Positions 8,660 through 16,544 of a stretch of DNA of 48,064 nucleotides are shown here, in pieces. Origin of the DNA: Streptomyces poonensis. GTDB lineage: Bacteria; Actinomycetota; Actinomycetes; Streptomycetales; Streptomycetaceae. The notes below the pieces were generated by a model. It saw only the letters and a list, made by a program, of their open reading frames with translations. It ran no database searches and was not told where the DNA came from. Within the stretch, counting starts at the first letter, position 1, and each line of letters starts with the position of its first letter. The stretch spans positions 1-48,064 of the forward strand of contig NZ_BMVW01000028.1 of NCBI RefSeq assembly GCF_014650915.1, given 5' to 3'. The position numbers and the translations under genes were made by a program.

Positions 8660-8771
8660 CGACCGTCCCCTCAGCCCTGTGGTGCGTGCTGTACGCGATG
8701 CCGTGACGATGACCGTACCGGTGGAGGCGCTATGTCCGGGGCGGAGAGCGTGACGGGGCCTACGGGGCGGG

Positions 8772-9281
8772 TTACCGGTCTGGGGGCGGTGTGTCCGCGG
8801 CCCGGCGGTAGCGGCGTGCTGCGGTGTCCTCGCTGACGCCCAGGGCCGCCCCGATCTCCGCCCAGCCGTCACCCGGCGCCCGGTCCGCGGCCACCGCGGC
8901 CGCCACCGCCAGGTGCGCGGCCTCCAGCAGCTCCAGCGCCGCACGGGTATACGGGGCGCCGGGACGACCCAGCTCCGGCCGGGCCCGGTCCCACCACGCG
9001 GGCTGTTCCCAGCCGGGCCGACCCGCCTCGGCGTCGAGCACGGCCGCCAGGCCCCGGGCCTCGTTCGCCACCGTGTACGCCGCCGACCGCAGCAGGTGCC
9101 GTTCCTCCGCCATGGTCTCCAGCCGCGCGCCCCGGCGGGCCAGGCACCGGTCGAGGAGCGCGAGGAACCGCCGGCTGCTCGACCGGCAGCGCTCCGAGCA
9201 GTACCGCCGCGGACGCCCGCCGCGGACGCCGGCCTCGGGCAGCAGCTCGGCGCACCCGGGCCCCTGGCAACGCTGCCGCAC
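8772..9281 (-). CDS. zinc-finger plus C-terminal HTH protein
   Basis: A 169-residue protein; GTG 9281 has GGGAGG 8 bases upstream. The N-terminus carries CQGPGCAELL then GGRPRRYCSERCRSSSRR, a four-cysteine knuckle typical of short Streptomyces DNA-associated proteins. A long helical middle follows (LALLDRCLARRGARLETMAE). The C-terminus (DGWAEIGAALGVSEDTAARR) is a clear helix-turn-helix for sequence-specific binding. It lies 112 bases downstream of, and on the same strand as, the DUF6225-like gene at 9399. It may be a regulator or partition-like protein of the element. Confidence 0.65.
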   Translation of the reverse strand: MRQRCQGPGCAELLPEAGVRGGRPRRYCSERCRSSSRRFLALLDRCLARRGARLETMAEERHLLRSAAYTVANEARGLAAVLDAEAGRPGWEQPAWWDRARPELGRPGAPYTRAALELLEAAHLAVAAAVAADRAPGDGWAEIGAALGVSEDTAARRYRRAADTPPPDR

Positions 9282-9398
9282 GACGACCGCCTCCCCTGGC
9301 GGCCGGATACCGCACGCCCGCGGACTGGCCCGACCGGCATCCACCAGGTTTCCGGCCGCCCCCGGCCGCAGGCAAGCCGTGGCCACGACCGGGAACGG

Positions 9399-9692
9399 CT
9401 ACTCGGCCGTGCTGTAGTCGGGCACGCGACGCCCGTCGTCGAGGCGCCGGTACCTGCCGGGCGGGACATCGGCGTCCAGGGGCAGCACCGGCCGCCCCGT
9501 GCCGAGGACGACCGTCGAGTCGCCCGACCCGCCGGTCAGGATGAGCGGAGACCCGTCGCCGGTACCGCACTCGGTGGTGGGGCCGACGGGGACGATGACC
9601 TCGATCGGCGTGGAGTCCTCCAGCCCGGCCAGAAGGAGACGGAGCGCCCCCACCGTCAGCGCGTGAGCGGCGTGCTCATAGCGGTAGACCAT
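9399..9692 (-). CDS. hypothetical protein, DUF6225-like
   Basis: A 97-residue protein with MVYRYEHAAHALTVGALRLL and then EDSTPIEVIVPVGP, the pattern of short Streptomyces proteins in which a helix precedes a D-x-PIEV strand (DUF6225 type). The C-terminal half is strand-rich (DSTVVLGTGRPVLPL, VPPGRYRRLDDGRRVPDY). The ATG 9692 is chosen because homology-like sequence begins there; no strong ribosome site is visible, and upstream starts in the same frame exist (ATG 9722). Function is unknown. Confidence 0.5.
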   Translation of the reverse strand: MVYRYEHAAHALTVGALRLLLAGLEDSTPIEVIVPVGPTTECGTGDGSPLILTGGSGDSTVVLGTGRPVLPLDADVPPGRYRRLDDGRRVPDYSTAE

Positions 9693-9979
9693 GAGGCGAG
9701 CGTTCCACCCCGCGAGCCGCATGTCGGGGAAGCGCGCGGCGCACACGGTGGGGTGAATCCGGCGCCGGCCGAGAACCCCGGCGCAAACGGACGCGTGCGT
9801 CAACAAGGTGGCCTCGTGGTGCGTCTTCCGGTTCCGTGTCCCCCGGGTCGGTGCGGTCGTTGGCCGGGGCGTCAGGTGTTCATCCGACGACACGGAGATG
9901 TGATGAACCGTGCGCGGGGCGCCTGGCCGTCCGTCCCGGCCGCCCCGATTTCGCGGGGCCGAGAAACATGAGGAAGCCC

Positions 9980-10288
9980 ATGAGGCGCTACAACCTCCCC
10001 GCGCACTGGAAACGCCATCTGGTCCCGCTCGGCCCGGCCACCGCGCTGACCGCCGCCCTGACCGGCACCGCCCTGATGGCCGGGGCCGGGATGGCGGCCG
10101 CCGACACCAACACCGGCACCCAGAAGACCACCATGCTCTGCAACATGGTGCTGCTCTCGCCCGGCGCGCACGTCGGCGGCTGCCGCAACGCCCAGGTCAC
10201 CGGCCAGGACATGGTGAAACACGGCACCGCCAACACCGCCCTCGTCGACTACGCCAAGGCCGAGACGGCCGCCGGCCTGCTGCCCTGA
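9980..10288 (+). CDS. small secreted protein, paralogue 1 of 3
   Basis: About 102 residues. A Sec signal peptide is plain: basic start (MRRYNLPAHWKRHL), hydrophobic core (ATALTAALTGTALMAGAG), cleavage near MAAAD. The mature part begins ADTNTGTQKTTMLCNMVLLS and has two cysteines (C52-type CNM and GGCRN) that could pair. It ends HGTANTALVDYAKAETAAGL. The signal boundary ADTN, the LSPG element and the (H)xTxNxxxxDY tail recur in the next two genes. ATG 9980 follows AGGAAG; ATG 9968, in the same frame, is also possible. Function is unknown; it is probably an extracellular or wall-associated peptide. Confidence 0.7.
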   Translation: MRRYNLPAHWKRHLVPLGPATALTAALTGTALMAGAGMAAADTNTGTQKTTMLCNMVLLSPGAHVGGCRNAQVTGQDMVKHGTANTALVDYAKAETAAGLLP

Positions 10289-10378
10289 CCTCTCCGGCGT
10301 CCGTGTCCGGCGCGGCTTCGGCCGCACGCAGGCGCCACCCGCCCCATCCCACCGTCCCTTTTTTCGAAAGGCACGCCC

Positions 10379-10648
10379 ATGCACGCGCTCCTGCGCCCCA
10401 CCGCCCTGCTGGCCCTCGTCGGCGCCCTTGCAGCGGCCGCCGCCGGCACCGCCGCGGCCGACACCAACAAAAGCCAGCAGACCTCCAACATCAGCGGCCC
10501 CACCGCCCCCGTCCTGTCCCCCGGCACCGGCCCCGGCGACAACCACCAGAGCAGCCAGCAGGCCATGATCAAGCGCCACACCACCAACTGGTCCGTCATC
10601 GACTACATCGAAGCCCCCGGCCTCCCCAGCGTCGCCGCCGGCCTCTGA
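10379..10648 (+). CDS. small secreted protein, paralogue 2 of 3
   Basis: An 89-residue protein with a signal peptide (MHALLRPTALLALVGALAAA, cleavage at AAADT) and a 60-residue mature part. The mature part starts ADTNKSQQTSNISGP, runs through PVLSPGTGPGDNHQSSQQ and ends RHTTNWSVIDYIEAPG. It shares ADTNKSQQTS and the xxNWxVxDY block with the gene at 10787. There are no cysteines. It is transcribed in the same direction as its neighbours, 90 bases after paralogue 1, and is followed by a strong terminator. I do not recognise a characterised family. Confidence 0.72.
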   Translation: MHALLRPTALLALVGALAAAAAGTAAADTNKSQQTSNISGPTAPVLSPGTGPGDNHQSSQQAMIKRHTTNWSVIDYIEAPGLPSVAAGL

Positions 10649-10657
10649 CCCCGGCCC

Positions 10658-10701
10658 GGCGGGGCCGGCGGCGGGCACCTCCTCCCGCCACCGGCCCCGC
10701 C
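10658..10701 (+). terminator. terminator between secreted paralogues 2 and 3
   Basis: Two 18-base arms (left begins GGCGGGGCCGG) pair with one mismatch around an 8-base loop, 10 bases after the stop of paralogue 2. It separates paralogue 3 into its own transcript. Confidence 0.75.
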
Positions 10702-10786
10702 GACATTCATGCCCTGCTCCGCAATGTCGGTTCGACCGAGGACACGGAGCAAGCACCGCACCCCGGACGAACCAAGGAAGTCGCCC

Positions 10787-11179
10787 ATGCCCCCGTACCC
10801 GACCGCTCTGGCCACTGTGCTGCTGGCCACCACCACTGTCCTGGCCGTCGCCGGTGCCGCCAGCGCGGACACCAACAAGAGCCAGCAGACCTCCACCCTC
10901 AGCGGACCCGCCACCCCACTGCTCTCCCCGGCCGCCGCCCGCCCGGACAGCGGCCAGGCCAGCCGGCAGCACATGGACAAGGCTCACACCAGCAACTGGG
11001 CCGTCGTCGACTACCTCGGCGGCACCTACTTCACTTCCATGCCGGACGAGGACGCGATCACGGTGGTGGGCCCTGACACCTACCTGGAGGCGCTCGCTGC
11101 CGTGACCGACTGTGCGGGCAACCTGATCGAGCCGGACGAAAGCTGCGACCCCAGCTCCAGCACGTGCGGCGAAGAGTAG
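10787..11179 (+). CDS. small secreted protein, paralogue 3 of 3, with acidic tail
   Basis: A 130-residue protein with ATG 10787 after AAGGAAG. The signal peptide (LATVLLATTTVLAVAGAA) ends before SADTNKSQQTSTLSGP, matching paralogue 2 closely. The shared tail reads AHTSNWAVVDYLGGTYF. An extra C-terminal extension of about 55 residues follows (DAITVVGPDTYLEALAAVTD), with three cysteines and many acidic residues (EPDESCDPSSSTCGEE). The extension could carry a disulfide or be exposed on the cell surface. It is the only one of the three with this domain. Function is unknown. Confidence 0.72.
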   Translation: MPPYPTALATVLLATTTVLAVAGAASADTNKSQQTSTLSGPATPLLSPAAARPDSGQASRQHMDKAHTSNWAVVDYLGGTYFTSMPDEDAITVVGPDTYLEALAAVTDCAGNLIEPDESCDPSSSTCGEE

Positions 11180-11427
11180 GTTGCGGACTCCGCAGACGAA
11201 AACCCATGCCGTCATCGCTGGCAGGACCTCGGTACCTCACCCAAGACAGGCACCGGCACCGTCGGTTCTGTCGGTCTCTAATGAGGTACTGACGGGGCAT
11301 CGCCGGGCGTTCCTCCTCGCCCACCCCTGCATCCCTGGGACCGCTCCGCGCCGACCGCAGACAGCGCAGAGCGGTCATACGGCCGGGCTCGCGCCGTGCA
11401 GCGGCGCCGCGCTTCCCACAGGCGCTA

Positions 11428-11470
11428 CCCCGGGGCCCATGCCGAAGAGGTTCCGGCACGGGCCCCGGGG
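11428..11470. terminator. strong hairpin upstream of the DUF6233-like gene
   Basis: Arms CCCCGGGGCCCATGCCG and CGGCACGGGCCCCGGGG pair with one G-U type mismatch around a 9-base loop. The hairpin ends 51 bases before the next start. It could terminate upstream transcripts or shape the leader of the next gene. The remaining bases of the 11180-11521 gap show no gene. Confidence 0.55.
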
Positions 11471-11521
11471 CAGTCCGACCCTCAGCCAGAGAGGGAACCC
11501 CGACCCCATAAAATCGAATAC

Positions 11522-11866
11522 ATGACCGATTCCCGTCCGCCGTCCCGTCTCGAGCTGCTGGCCTTCGCCGAACGCGTCGCCGAGCAGCAGCTGGCGCAGG
11601 TGCGCCGGTGGAAGGCGGCGGAGGAGCGGCGGGTGGCGGAGCGGGAGCGGGGTGTGGCGGCGCGGCCGGCGGCGCCGGAGTGGACTGTGGAGCGGAGCCT
11701 GGGCGGTGGGCGGGCGTCGGCGGTGTACGTGCACGCGGGCGGCTGCCACATGGCGGGCAAGCGCGCGAAAGGCGTGACACGGGATGTGGCGGTGCGGGCA
11801 CTGGCGGAGGGTGTGGAGGCCTGCCCGCACTGCCGCCCGGACACCGAGCTGGGCGTCCTGGAGTAG
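11522..11866 (+). CDS. DUF6233 family protein
   Basis: A 114-residue protein. The N-terminal helix LELLAFAERVAEQQLAQVRR leads into EWTVERSLGGG and VYVHAGGCHMAGKRAKGVTR, then VAVRALAEGVEACPHCRPDT with the terminal ELGVLE. The GxC..GKR..P/GV and ACPHCRPDT blocks are the signature of DUF6233, a family found almost only in Streptomyces and frequent on plasmids and chromosome arms. Three cysteines (C of GGC and the CPHC pair) could bind metal. Function is unknown. Confidence 0.8.
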   Translation: MTDSRPPSRLELLAFAERVAEQQLAQVRRWKAAEERRVAERERGVAARPAAPEWTVERSLGGGRASAVYVHAGGCHMAGKRAKGVTRDVAVRALAEGVEACPHCRPDTELGVLE

Positions 11867-12112
11867 CGCGATGGGCGGCCGGCGTATGCCTGCCCGTTCA
11901 GATCACGTCCTGGGTCGCGCCCTAGAAGGGCCTGTCTCCTTGGGGTTTTCCCGCGTTCAGGTGGTTTGCCGTCTCGTGGCGCGTCTTCAGGGCTTGTGCA
12001 GCGTTGCCCGGTTGTCCGGCCGATCTGCGGTCCGGCCCACTCGTCGCCGCAGGAGGCTGTCGACCGGAGTCAGCCGCTGGGCGCGGCGATCACCAAGCGA
12101 AGGAGTCGCACC

Positions 12113-12577
12113 ATGGCAACCTTGAGATCTGGCGTCTATCGCATCGTCAGCTGGCCCGGCGCAAACGGCCCCGAGGCGCGGGTTCTCACGGCCTCGGAAA
12201 ATGGTGTGACCGTTACGGCTCCGGGGGCTGCGCCGGAACGAGAGCAAGAGTTTTCCGTGGAGGTCCGCGAAGACGGCACCCTCGCCGCCATCCAGATTCC
12301 CGCCCGCCTCTTCCCCTCTCGTTCCCTGAGTTACAAGGAGCCGGAGGCAGGCGAGAGGGTGATCCTGGGGCCGTTGAGTGATTTCCCCACCCGTGAGTGG
12401 ACGATCGAGCCAGCTCCGCAGTCGCCGTTTCCGCCCCCCTACTTCATCCGTGTTCTCGACAAGGAGCTGCAGGTGGTGGTGTCGCCGAAGAAGATCTTCC
12501 CGCCTGAGCTCGACCTGGCGCCTTCCAACTCCGACCTCCAGAATGCCTGGGCGTTCCTGCCCGTCGAGACGGATTAG
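12113..12577 (+). CDS. possible beta-trefoil protease inhibitor (I66-like)
   Basis: A 154-residue protein; ATG 12113 has AGGAG 7 bases upstream. There is no signal peptide. The pattern LRSGVYRIVSWPGANGPEAR, LTASENGVTVTAPG, then FPTREWTIEPAP and YFIRVLDKELQVVVSPK, ending NAWAFLPVETD, shows three repeats with a YxI strand and a W/F-x-xEP element, as in beta-trefoil proteins of the fungal serine-protease-inhibitor type (I66). That assignment is by pattern only. It could be another trefoil such as a lectin. It stands alone between gaps. Confidence 0.45.
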   Translation: MATLRSGVYRIVSWPGANGPEARVLTASENGVTVTAPGAAPEREQEFSVEVREDGTLAAIQIPARLFPSRSLSYKEPEAGERVILGPLSDFPTREWTIEPAPQSPFPPPYFIRVLDKELQVVVSPKKIFPPELDLAPSNSDLQNAWAFLPVETD

Positions 12578-12880
12578 CCGCGTGTCATCCAGGTGAGGAC
12601 ACCATCCCCCTGCGCATGGCGTTCAGCGTCCCCCCGGCAGCAGCTCCGGCGGCGCCGTTCCGATCGGCTTCCGCACCACCCGCGGCCAGGGGCGCTGCGG
12701 ACCCACCGGGCAGGCCTGGCGGCCGCTGTCGCACACAGGCAGCCCTGAGCCGCCAGGGTGGCCGCTCACGGCTTCAGTACAGGCCTGCGGGGCCAAAACG
12801 CGCGAGTGCGGCGCGGACGCGACAGCGCGACAGGTACCCGTAACGGCCGGGGCAGGCGGCGGGACGGGCCTCAGCCGCGT
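12578..12880. other. intergenic region without a recognisable gene
   Basis: Short proline- and arginine-rich frames occur on both strands but lack ribosome sites and family resemblance. I see no repeat or strong hairpin. Confidence 0.5.
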
Positions 12881-13279
12881 CTAGTGGTCGGGGTGGACGG
12901 CCCTCACGCCGGTCCCCTCGTACACCCCGGGCGTCAGGGTCAGCAGGTAGCGGCCGCCGGGGAAGTCGGCGGAGGGCTGGGCGGCGTGGACGGCTTGCAC
13001 GGTCGCCCATGAGTGCCCGGCGCGGAGCAGTTCGGTGGCGGTGAGGGCGGCCGCGGTGTCGAAGGGCCCGAGGCGGATGAAGCGCAGGCCGTTGATGTAG
13101 GCGAGCAGGCCGGGCCGTTCGGTGTCGCCGGCGGTGAGCGATAGGACGGGGGCGTAGAGGGTGCCCAGGCCGCCCGAGGCCTGCACGTAGAAGGCGGCTA
13201 CCGCCTCGTTGTGCGGGTCCTTGGGGTCGTACAGGGCGGTGGCGGTGGTGTGGTCCAGGACCACGGCGATCGGCGCCAC
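12881..13279 (-). CDS. PIN-domain-like protein coupled to broken nuclease gene
   Basis: A 132-residue protein starting with GTG 13279 that directly abuts the TAA of the upstream nuclease reading frame, so translation is probably coupled. It opens VVLDHTTATALYDPKDPHNE, where the D after a hydrophobic strand and the following helix resemble the first motif of PIN-domain RNases. Later acidic residues (AGDTERPGLLAYINGLRFI, GPFDTAAALTATELL) occupy positions like the remaining PIN acids, but one or more may be missing. PIN proteins cut RNA and often act as toxins. No antitoxin is obvious next to it. Confidence 0.5.
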   Translation of the reverse strand: MAPIAVVLDHTTATALYDPKDPHNEAVAAFYVQASGGLGTLYAPVLSLTAGDTERPGLLAYINGLRFIRLGPFDTAAALTATELLRAGHSWATVQAVHAAQPSADFPGGRYLLTLTPGVYEGTGVRAVHPDH

Positions 13280-13900
13280 TTACGCGGCCGCCGGATCCTG
13301 GCCGGCACCGAGGCGCTCCAGCAGGCCACGGGCCTTCGCCTCGGCCTCCTCGCCCGAGACGACCTCTCCCTCGGCTGGGGAGTCGGCCACCGCGGAAGCC
13401 CTCAGTGGATCGCCATCCACCGGACGGGAGCCAGTTCCGCCTGCGGTCGTCAGGCAGGCATCTTTCCCATTCAGCAGCGGACGCGCGCGCTCCAGGTGCT
13501 CGAGCTCGTCATGGCCGAAGCGGTAGACGTGGTAGCCCATGAGCTTCAGGTCGCGCTCCGCGACCATGGTGGCGGCGTACTTGCGCATGCTGGGGTGTCT
13601 TGCCGTGGTTGTCGGTGAAGTGCTGGCTTCCGTCGACCTCCAGGACGATGCGCCTGTAGGCGGGCATCAGCAGCAGGAAGTCCATGCGGATGTGCTGTTG
13701 CGCGCGTTCGCGGCGTTGGTAGATCGTCTGGTGGTCCCAGTGCAGCCACACCTCGGGCAGCAGGGCCGGCAGATCATCGGGTTCGTGCTGGTAGATGTTG
13801 TAGTACAGCCAGTACAGGTTGTCCTGCCCCGGTGATTCCTCGGGCAGGCTGGCCCGCATCCGGTCGAACAGCGACGATCTGACACGTTCGCTGTCGGTGA
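13280..13900 (-). pseudogene. PD-(D/E)xK-like nuclease, frameshifted and 5'-truncated
   Basis: The upstream frame reads NLYWLYYNIYQHEPDDLPAL, LLPEVWLHWDHQTIYQRRER, QQHIRMDFLLLMPAYR and IVLEVDGSQHFTDNHGK. The MDFLL..VLEVDG spacing resembles the D...ExD core of restriction-like nucleases. The match then continues one frame over as MRKYAATMVAERDLKLMGYH and VYRFGHDELEHLE. Dropping one C from the CCCC near 13595 rejoins them. The 5' end runs into a Tn3 transposase fragment at about 13900, so the N-terminus is probably lost. It was likely a defence- or repair-type endonuclease working with the PIN-like gene. Confidence 0.6.
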
Positions 13901-13904
13901 TGCC

Positions 13905-14639
13905 GTGCTTGTCCTTTTCCCCCTGCTCGGCTACAATTTCTCGCCCCGTTTCCGCGACCTGGCCGACCAGAGGTTTTGACGGGCGGAGCTGCCCGGGGTG
14001 GAGACCGGTGGGTACGGGCCGCTGGAGCCGCTGGCCTGCAACAAGGTGAATCTGAACAAGGTGATCACGCAATGGCCGGACATGCTCCGGGTGGTCGGTT
14101 CCCTGGTCACCGGGCAGGTCCGCGCCTATGATCTGCTGCGGATGTTCGGCCGCGAGGGACGTCCCACCCCGCTGGGCACCGCGTTCGCCGAGTACGGACG
14201 GATCGCCAAGACCCTGCACCTGCTCCGGGTGGTCGACCCGGTCGACGACACCTACCGGCAGCTCACCGTGCAGGAGTCCCGCCACAAGCTCGCCCGGGAC
14301 ATCTGCCACGGCAAGCGCGGGCAGATCATGCAGGCGTACAAGACGGGCCAGGAGGACCAGCTCGGCGCGCTCGGTCTCGTGCTGAATGCCGCCTTACTGT
14401 GGACGACCCGCTATCTCGACGCCGCAGTCGAGGAGTTGCGGGCTCTGCCCGCCGAGGAGCGCGAGCACGATGTCCTGGACGAAGACGTCGCCCGCGTCTC
14501 CCCGCTCAAGCACCGCAACCTGAACCTGCTCGGCCGTTACAGCTTCACCGCCAGCATCCCGGCCGTCGGCGCCCTGCGCCCGCTGCGTGACCCGGACGCG
14601 CCGGAGCTGGACGAGGACGACGGCTATGACGGCCGTTGA
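13905..14639 (+). pseudogene. Tn3-family transposase, C-terminal fragment with nonsense codon
   Basis: The frame contains LLGYNFSPRFRDLADQRF, then TGA at 13977-13979 where Tn3 transposases have Trp, then RAELPGVETGGYGPLEPLAC, ESRHKLARDICHGKRGQIMQ, GQEDQLGALGLVLNAALLWT, DVARVSPLKHRNLNLLGRYS. These are the last third of the DDE Tn3 domain and the conserved LSPL..H.N.LGRYSF end. The N-terminal two thirds are absent. It differs from the Tn3 remnant at 43.3-44.6 kb, so two different elements have been here. Confidence 0.85.
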
Positions 14640-14853
14640 ACGGCCGGTCCAGCAGCGGTACGTCCTGGCGCTCGGATACGGCCATGGCTGGTGGGTCCGG
14701 TGCGGGTTCGTGGACCGCCGGGCAGACACCTGTGACCGCTGCGGTCTTCCTGACCGGGTGTCCCGGCGGCGCATTGATATTCGAGCGTGGCTTTGGCCGC
14801 GGCGGGTCGTTGGTGATATCACCAGTCCGCCGAGTGTGCTCCAGGCGGGTTAA
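14626..14853 (+). CDS. possible small zinc-ribbon protein overlapping Tn3 fragment
   Basis: A 75-residue frame begins with ATG 14626, overlapping the transposase stop by 14 bases. It reads RYVLALGYGHGWWVRCGFVD and RRADTCDRCGLPDRVSRRR, with three cysteines that could form part of a zinc site. Composition looks coding up to about residue 45 and less so afterwards. There is no clear ribosome site or known family. It may be a remnant. Confidence 0.3.
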   Translation: MTAVERPVQQRYVLALGYGHGWWVRCGFVDRRADTCDRCGLPDRVSRRRIDIRAWLWPRRVVGDITSPPSVLQAG

Positions 14854-14878
14854 ACATGCACGCAACAGGAGGAAGCGC

Positions 14879-15190
14879 ATGGAGATCGGTATGTCGGACA
14901 AGCGGGTTGCTGTCGGCCGGACGGGAGCGCGGGTTGCCGCGGTGGGGGCTGTGGTGGGTGCTGCGGCGGGTGTGGCGCTGGTGCCGGCCGGTGCGGCGCA
15001 CGCGAACATCATCGGGATCGGCAATGCCGCGTTCGGTAACAGCTGCACGAACGTGGGGGCTGCACAGTCACGCGGCGCGACCACGGCGTCTGCCGGCGCG
15101 GCCTCGGGCAACGTGACGCAGCTGCCGCTGAACCTCCAGCGCAACCAGTGCGGGAACAGCGGCATCGTCTGCGCCGGCTGCGGCGGGTGA
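14879..15190 (+). CDS. small secreted chaplin-like protein with swapped motif order
   Basis: A 103-residue protein with AGGAGG 6 bases before ATG 14879. A signal peptide is clear (RVAAVGAVVGAAAGVALVPA, cleavage at AHA). The mature part begins NIIGIGNAAFGNSCTN and ends ASGNVTQLPLNLQRNQCGNS followed by GIVCAGCGG. Chaplins, the amyloid surface proteins of aerial hyphae, carry SGNxxQxPxxxPxNxCGN followed by GxxNPAFGNxC. Here the same two blocks occur in the reverse order. Four or more cysteines are present. It likely acts outside the cell, possibly at the hydrophobic surface, and may be co-transcribed with the next two genes. Confidence 0.75.
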   Translation: MEIGMSDKRVAVGRTGARVAAVGAVVGAAAGVALVPAGAAHANIIGIGNAAFGNSCTNVGAAQSRGATTASAGAASGNVTQLPLNLQRNQCGNSGIVCAGCGG

Positions 15191-15197
15191 TAGGAGT

Positions 15198-16481
15198 ATG
15201 GGTGTCGGGGTGATGGATGCGGTTGTACTGCCAAGTGAGGCGATGCTGGAGTTCGCGGCGCTGAACGGCCGTCACCTTCCGCTGCTGCGGGAGTGGGTCG
15301 CCGGCCATCCGGATGCCGGTGTGCCGCGGGCGCTGCTGGCGTGCGTGGAAGCGGACGGGCTGGGGGGTGAGGAGCTGGGGGACGAGGAGCTGAAGGCTCA
15401 AATGGCTGGCGCGTTCAAGGCCGCGAAGGCGGAGAACGGACGTGCGGCCAGTCTCGTCTACGGCCTCTTCCTCACCTCGCTGCGCCAGCACCGCCTGGCC
15501 GCGGAGCACTTGCTGCGGCATTTCGCCGACTACCCCGGTGACGAGGTGGCCGGTCTGATGCTGGGCGTCTTCCACGCCAGCGCTGACCCCGCTCTGCAAC
15601 GGGCGGGGGAGGCGCTGACCGAACAGCAATACCAGTTCATGGGCCCACAGTCGTGGGCGTGGGCGTCGTGGCTGTCGTGGGTGCGTGCGGAGCAGTGCCG
15701 GCCGCAGGAGGCCATCGCGCTGTCCGAGCACGCCCTGGGTCTGTTTCCCCGCTCGGGTGTGGCGGTCCACGCCCGCGCGCACGCCGATCACGACCTGGGG
15801 GCGGGGGCGGAGTCGGTGGCCCGGGTGGACGGGTGGCTGGCGGAAAACCCTGAGGCGGTGCAGCTGCGGCACCTGAACTGGCATGCCGCGCTTCAGTCGA
15901 TCGCCTGCGGTGACTTCGTCGAGGCGCGCCGGCGTGCCGATGAGGTCCTGAAGCGGTCGGACGTGGGCATGCGCGCGGCAGCGAACTGGCGGCTGCTGCT
16001 GGCCGGACAGAGCCCGGCCCGCCTGTCCGAGCCGGATCACGTGCGGGAACTGCTGGCCGCACCGGAAGCGATGGCCGACACCCTGCACACCTTCAACCTG
16101 GCCCTCGCCCTGGCCTGCGAAAGCGCGGTGGAAGATCTGCAACGTCTCGCGGCCACCGCCGAAGGCGATGAGCGCGAGGCGTTCCGCGAGGTGGTGGCGC
16201 CCGTGGCGCGGGCCCTGGCGTACGTGTGCGCCGGAGCGCCCGGACAGGCGGTGACGCTACTGGAACCGCTGGGGGATGCCCTGGAAGGTCTGGGAGGTGT
16301 GCGGGTGGAACGGGAGATCGTCCACGACACCCTCGCCCGCGCCCTGGCCGAGACCGGACAGGGCGAGCGAGCCGCGGCCCTGCTGGAGGACCGCCTCACC
16401 CGGCGCACCCACCACCGCTACGAGGACCTCCTCCTCACCCCCCGCCCGGCCACGGCTTTCCCTGCGGTTCCCGCACCGTGA
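15198..16481 (+). CDS. tetratricopeptide-like helical repeat protein
   Basis: A 427-residue soluble protein, nearly all helical. It has pairs of helices such as LVYGLFLTSLRQHRLAAEHL, ALQRAGEALTEQQYQ, WLSWVRAEQCRPQEAIALSE, QSIACGDFVEARRRADEVL and VCAGAPGQAVTLLEPLGDAL, with the A..Y/L..G spacing of TPR units. No signal peptide or enzyme motif is visible. It starts 8 bases after the chaplin-like gene (ATG 15198; the AGGAG is very close, so ATG 15213 is an alternative). It is probably a scaffold or adaptor in an operon with the secreted protein and the sulfotransferase-like protein. Confidence 0.65.
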   Translation: MGVGVMDAVVLPSEAMLEFAALNGRHLPLLREWVAGHPDAGVPRALLACVEADGLGGEELGDEELKAQMAGAFKAAKAENGRAASLVYGLFLTSLRQHRLAAEHLLRHFADYPGDEVAGLMLGVFHASADPALQRAGEALTEQQYQFMGPQSWAWASWLSWVRAEQCRPQEAIALSEHALGLFPRSGVAVHARAHADHDLGAGAESVARVDGWLAENPEAVQLRHLNWHAALQSIACGDFVEARRRADEVLKRSDVGMRAAANWRLLLAGQSPARLSEPDHVRELLAAPEAMADTLHTFNLALALACESAVEDLQRLAATAEGDEREAFREVVAPVARALAYVCAGAPGQAVTLLEPLGDALEGLGGVRVEREIVHDTLARALAETGQGERAAALLEDRLTRRTHHRYEDLLLTPRPATAFPAVPAP

Positions 16482-16544
16482 CCATCGGCCTTGGCGGCCC
16501 GGGCCCCTGACCGGGCCGCCTCTACCCGGAAGACTCTCCCCCTC

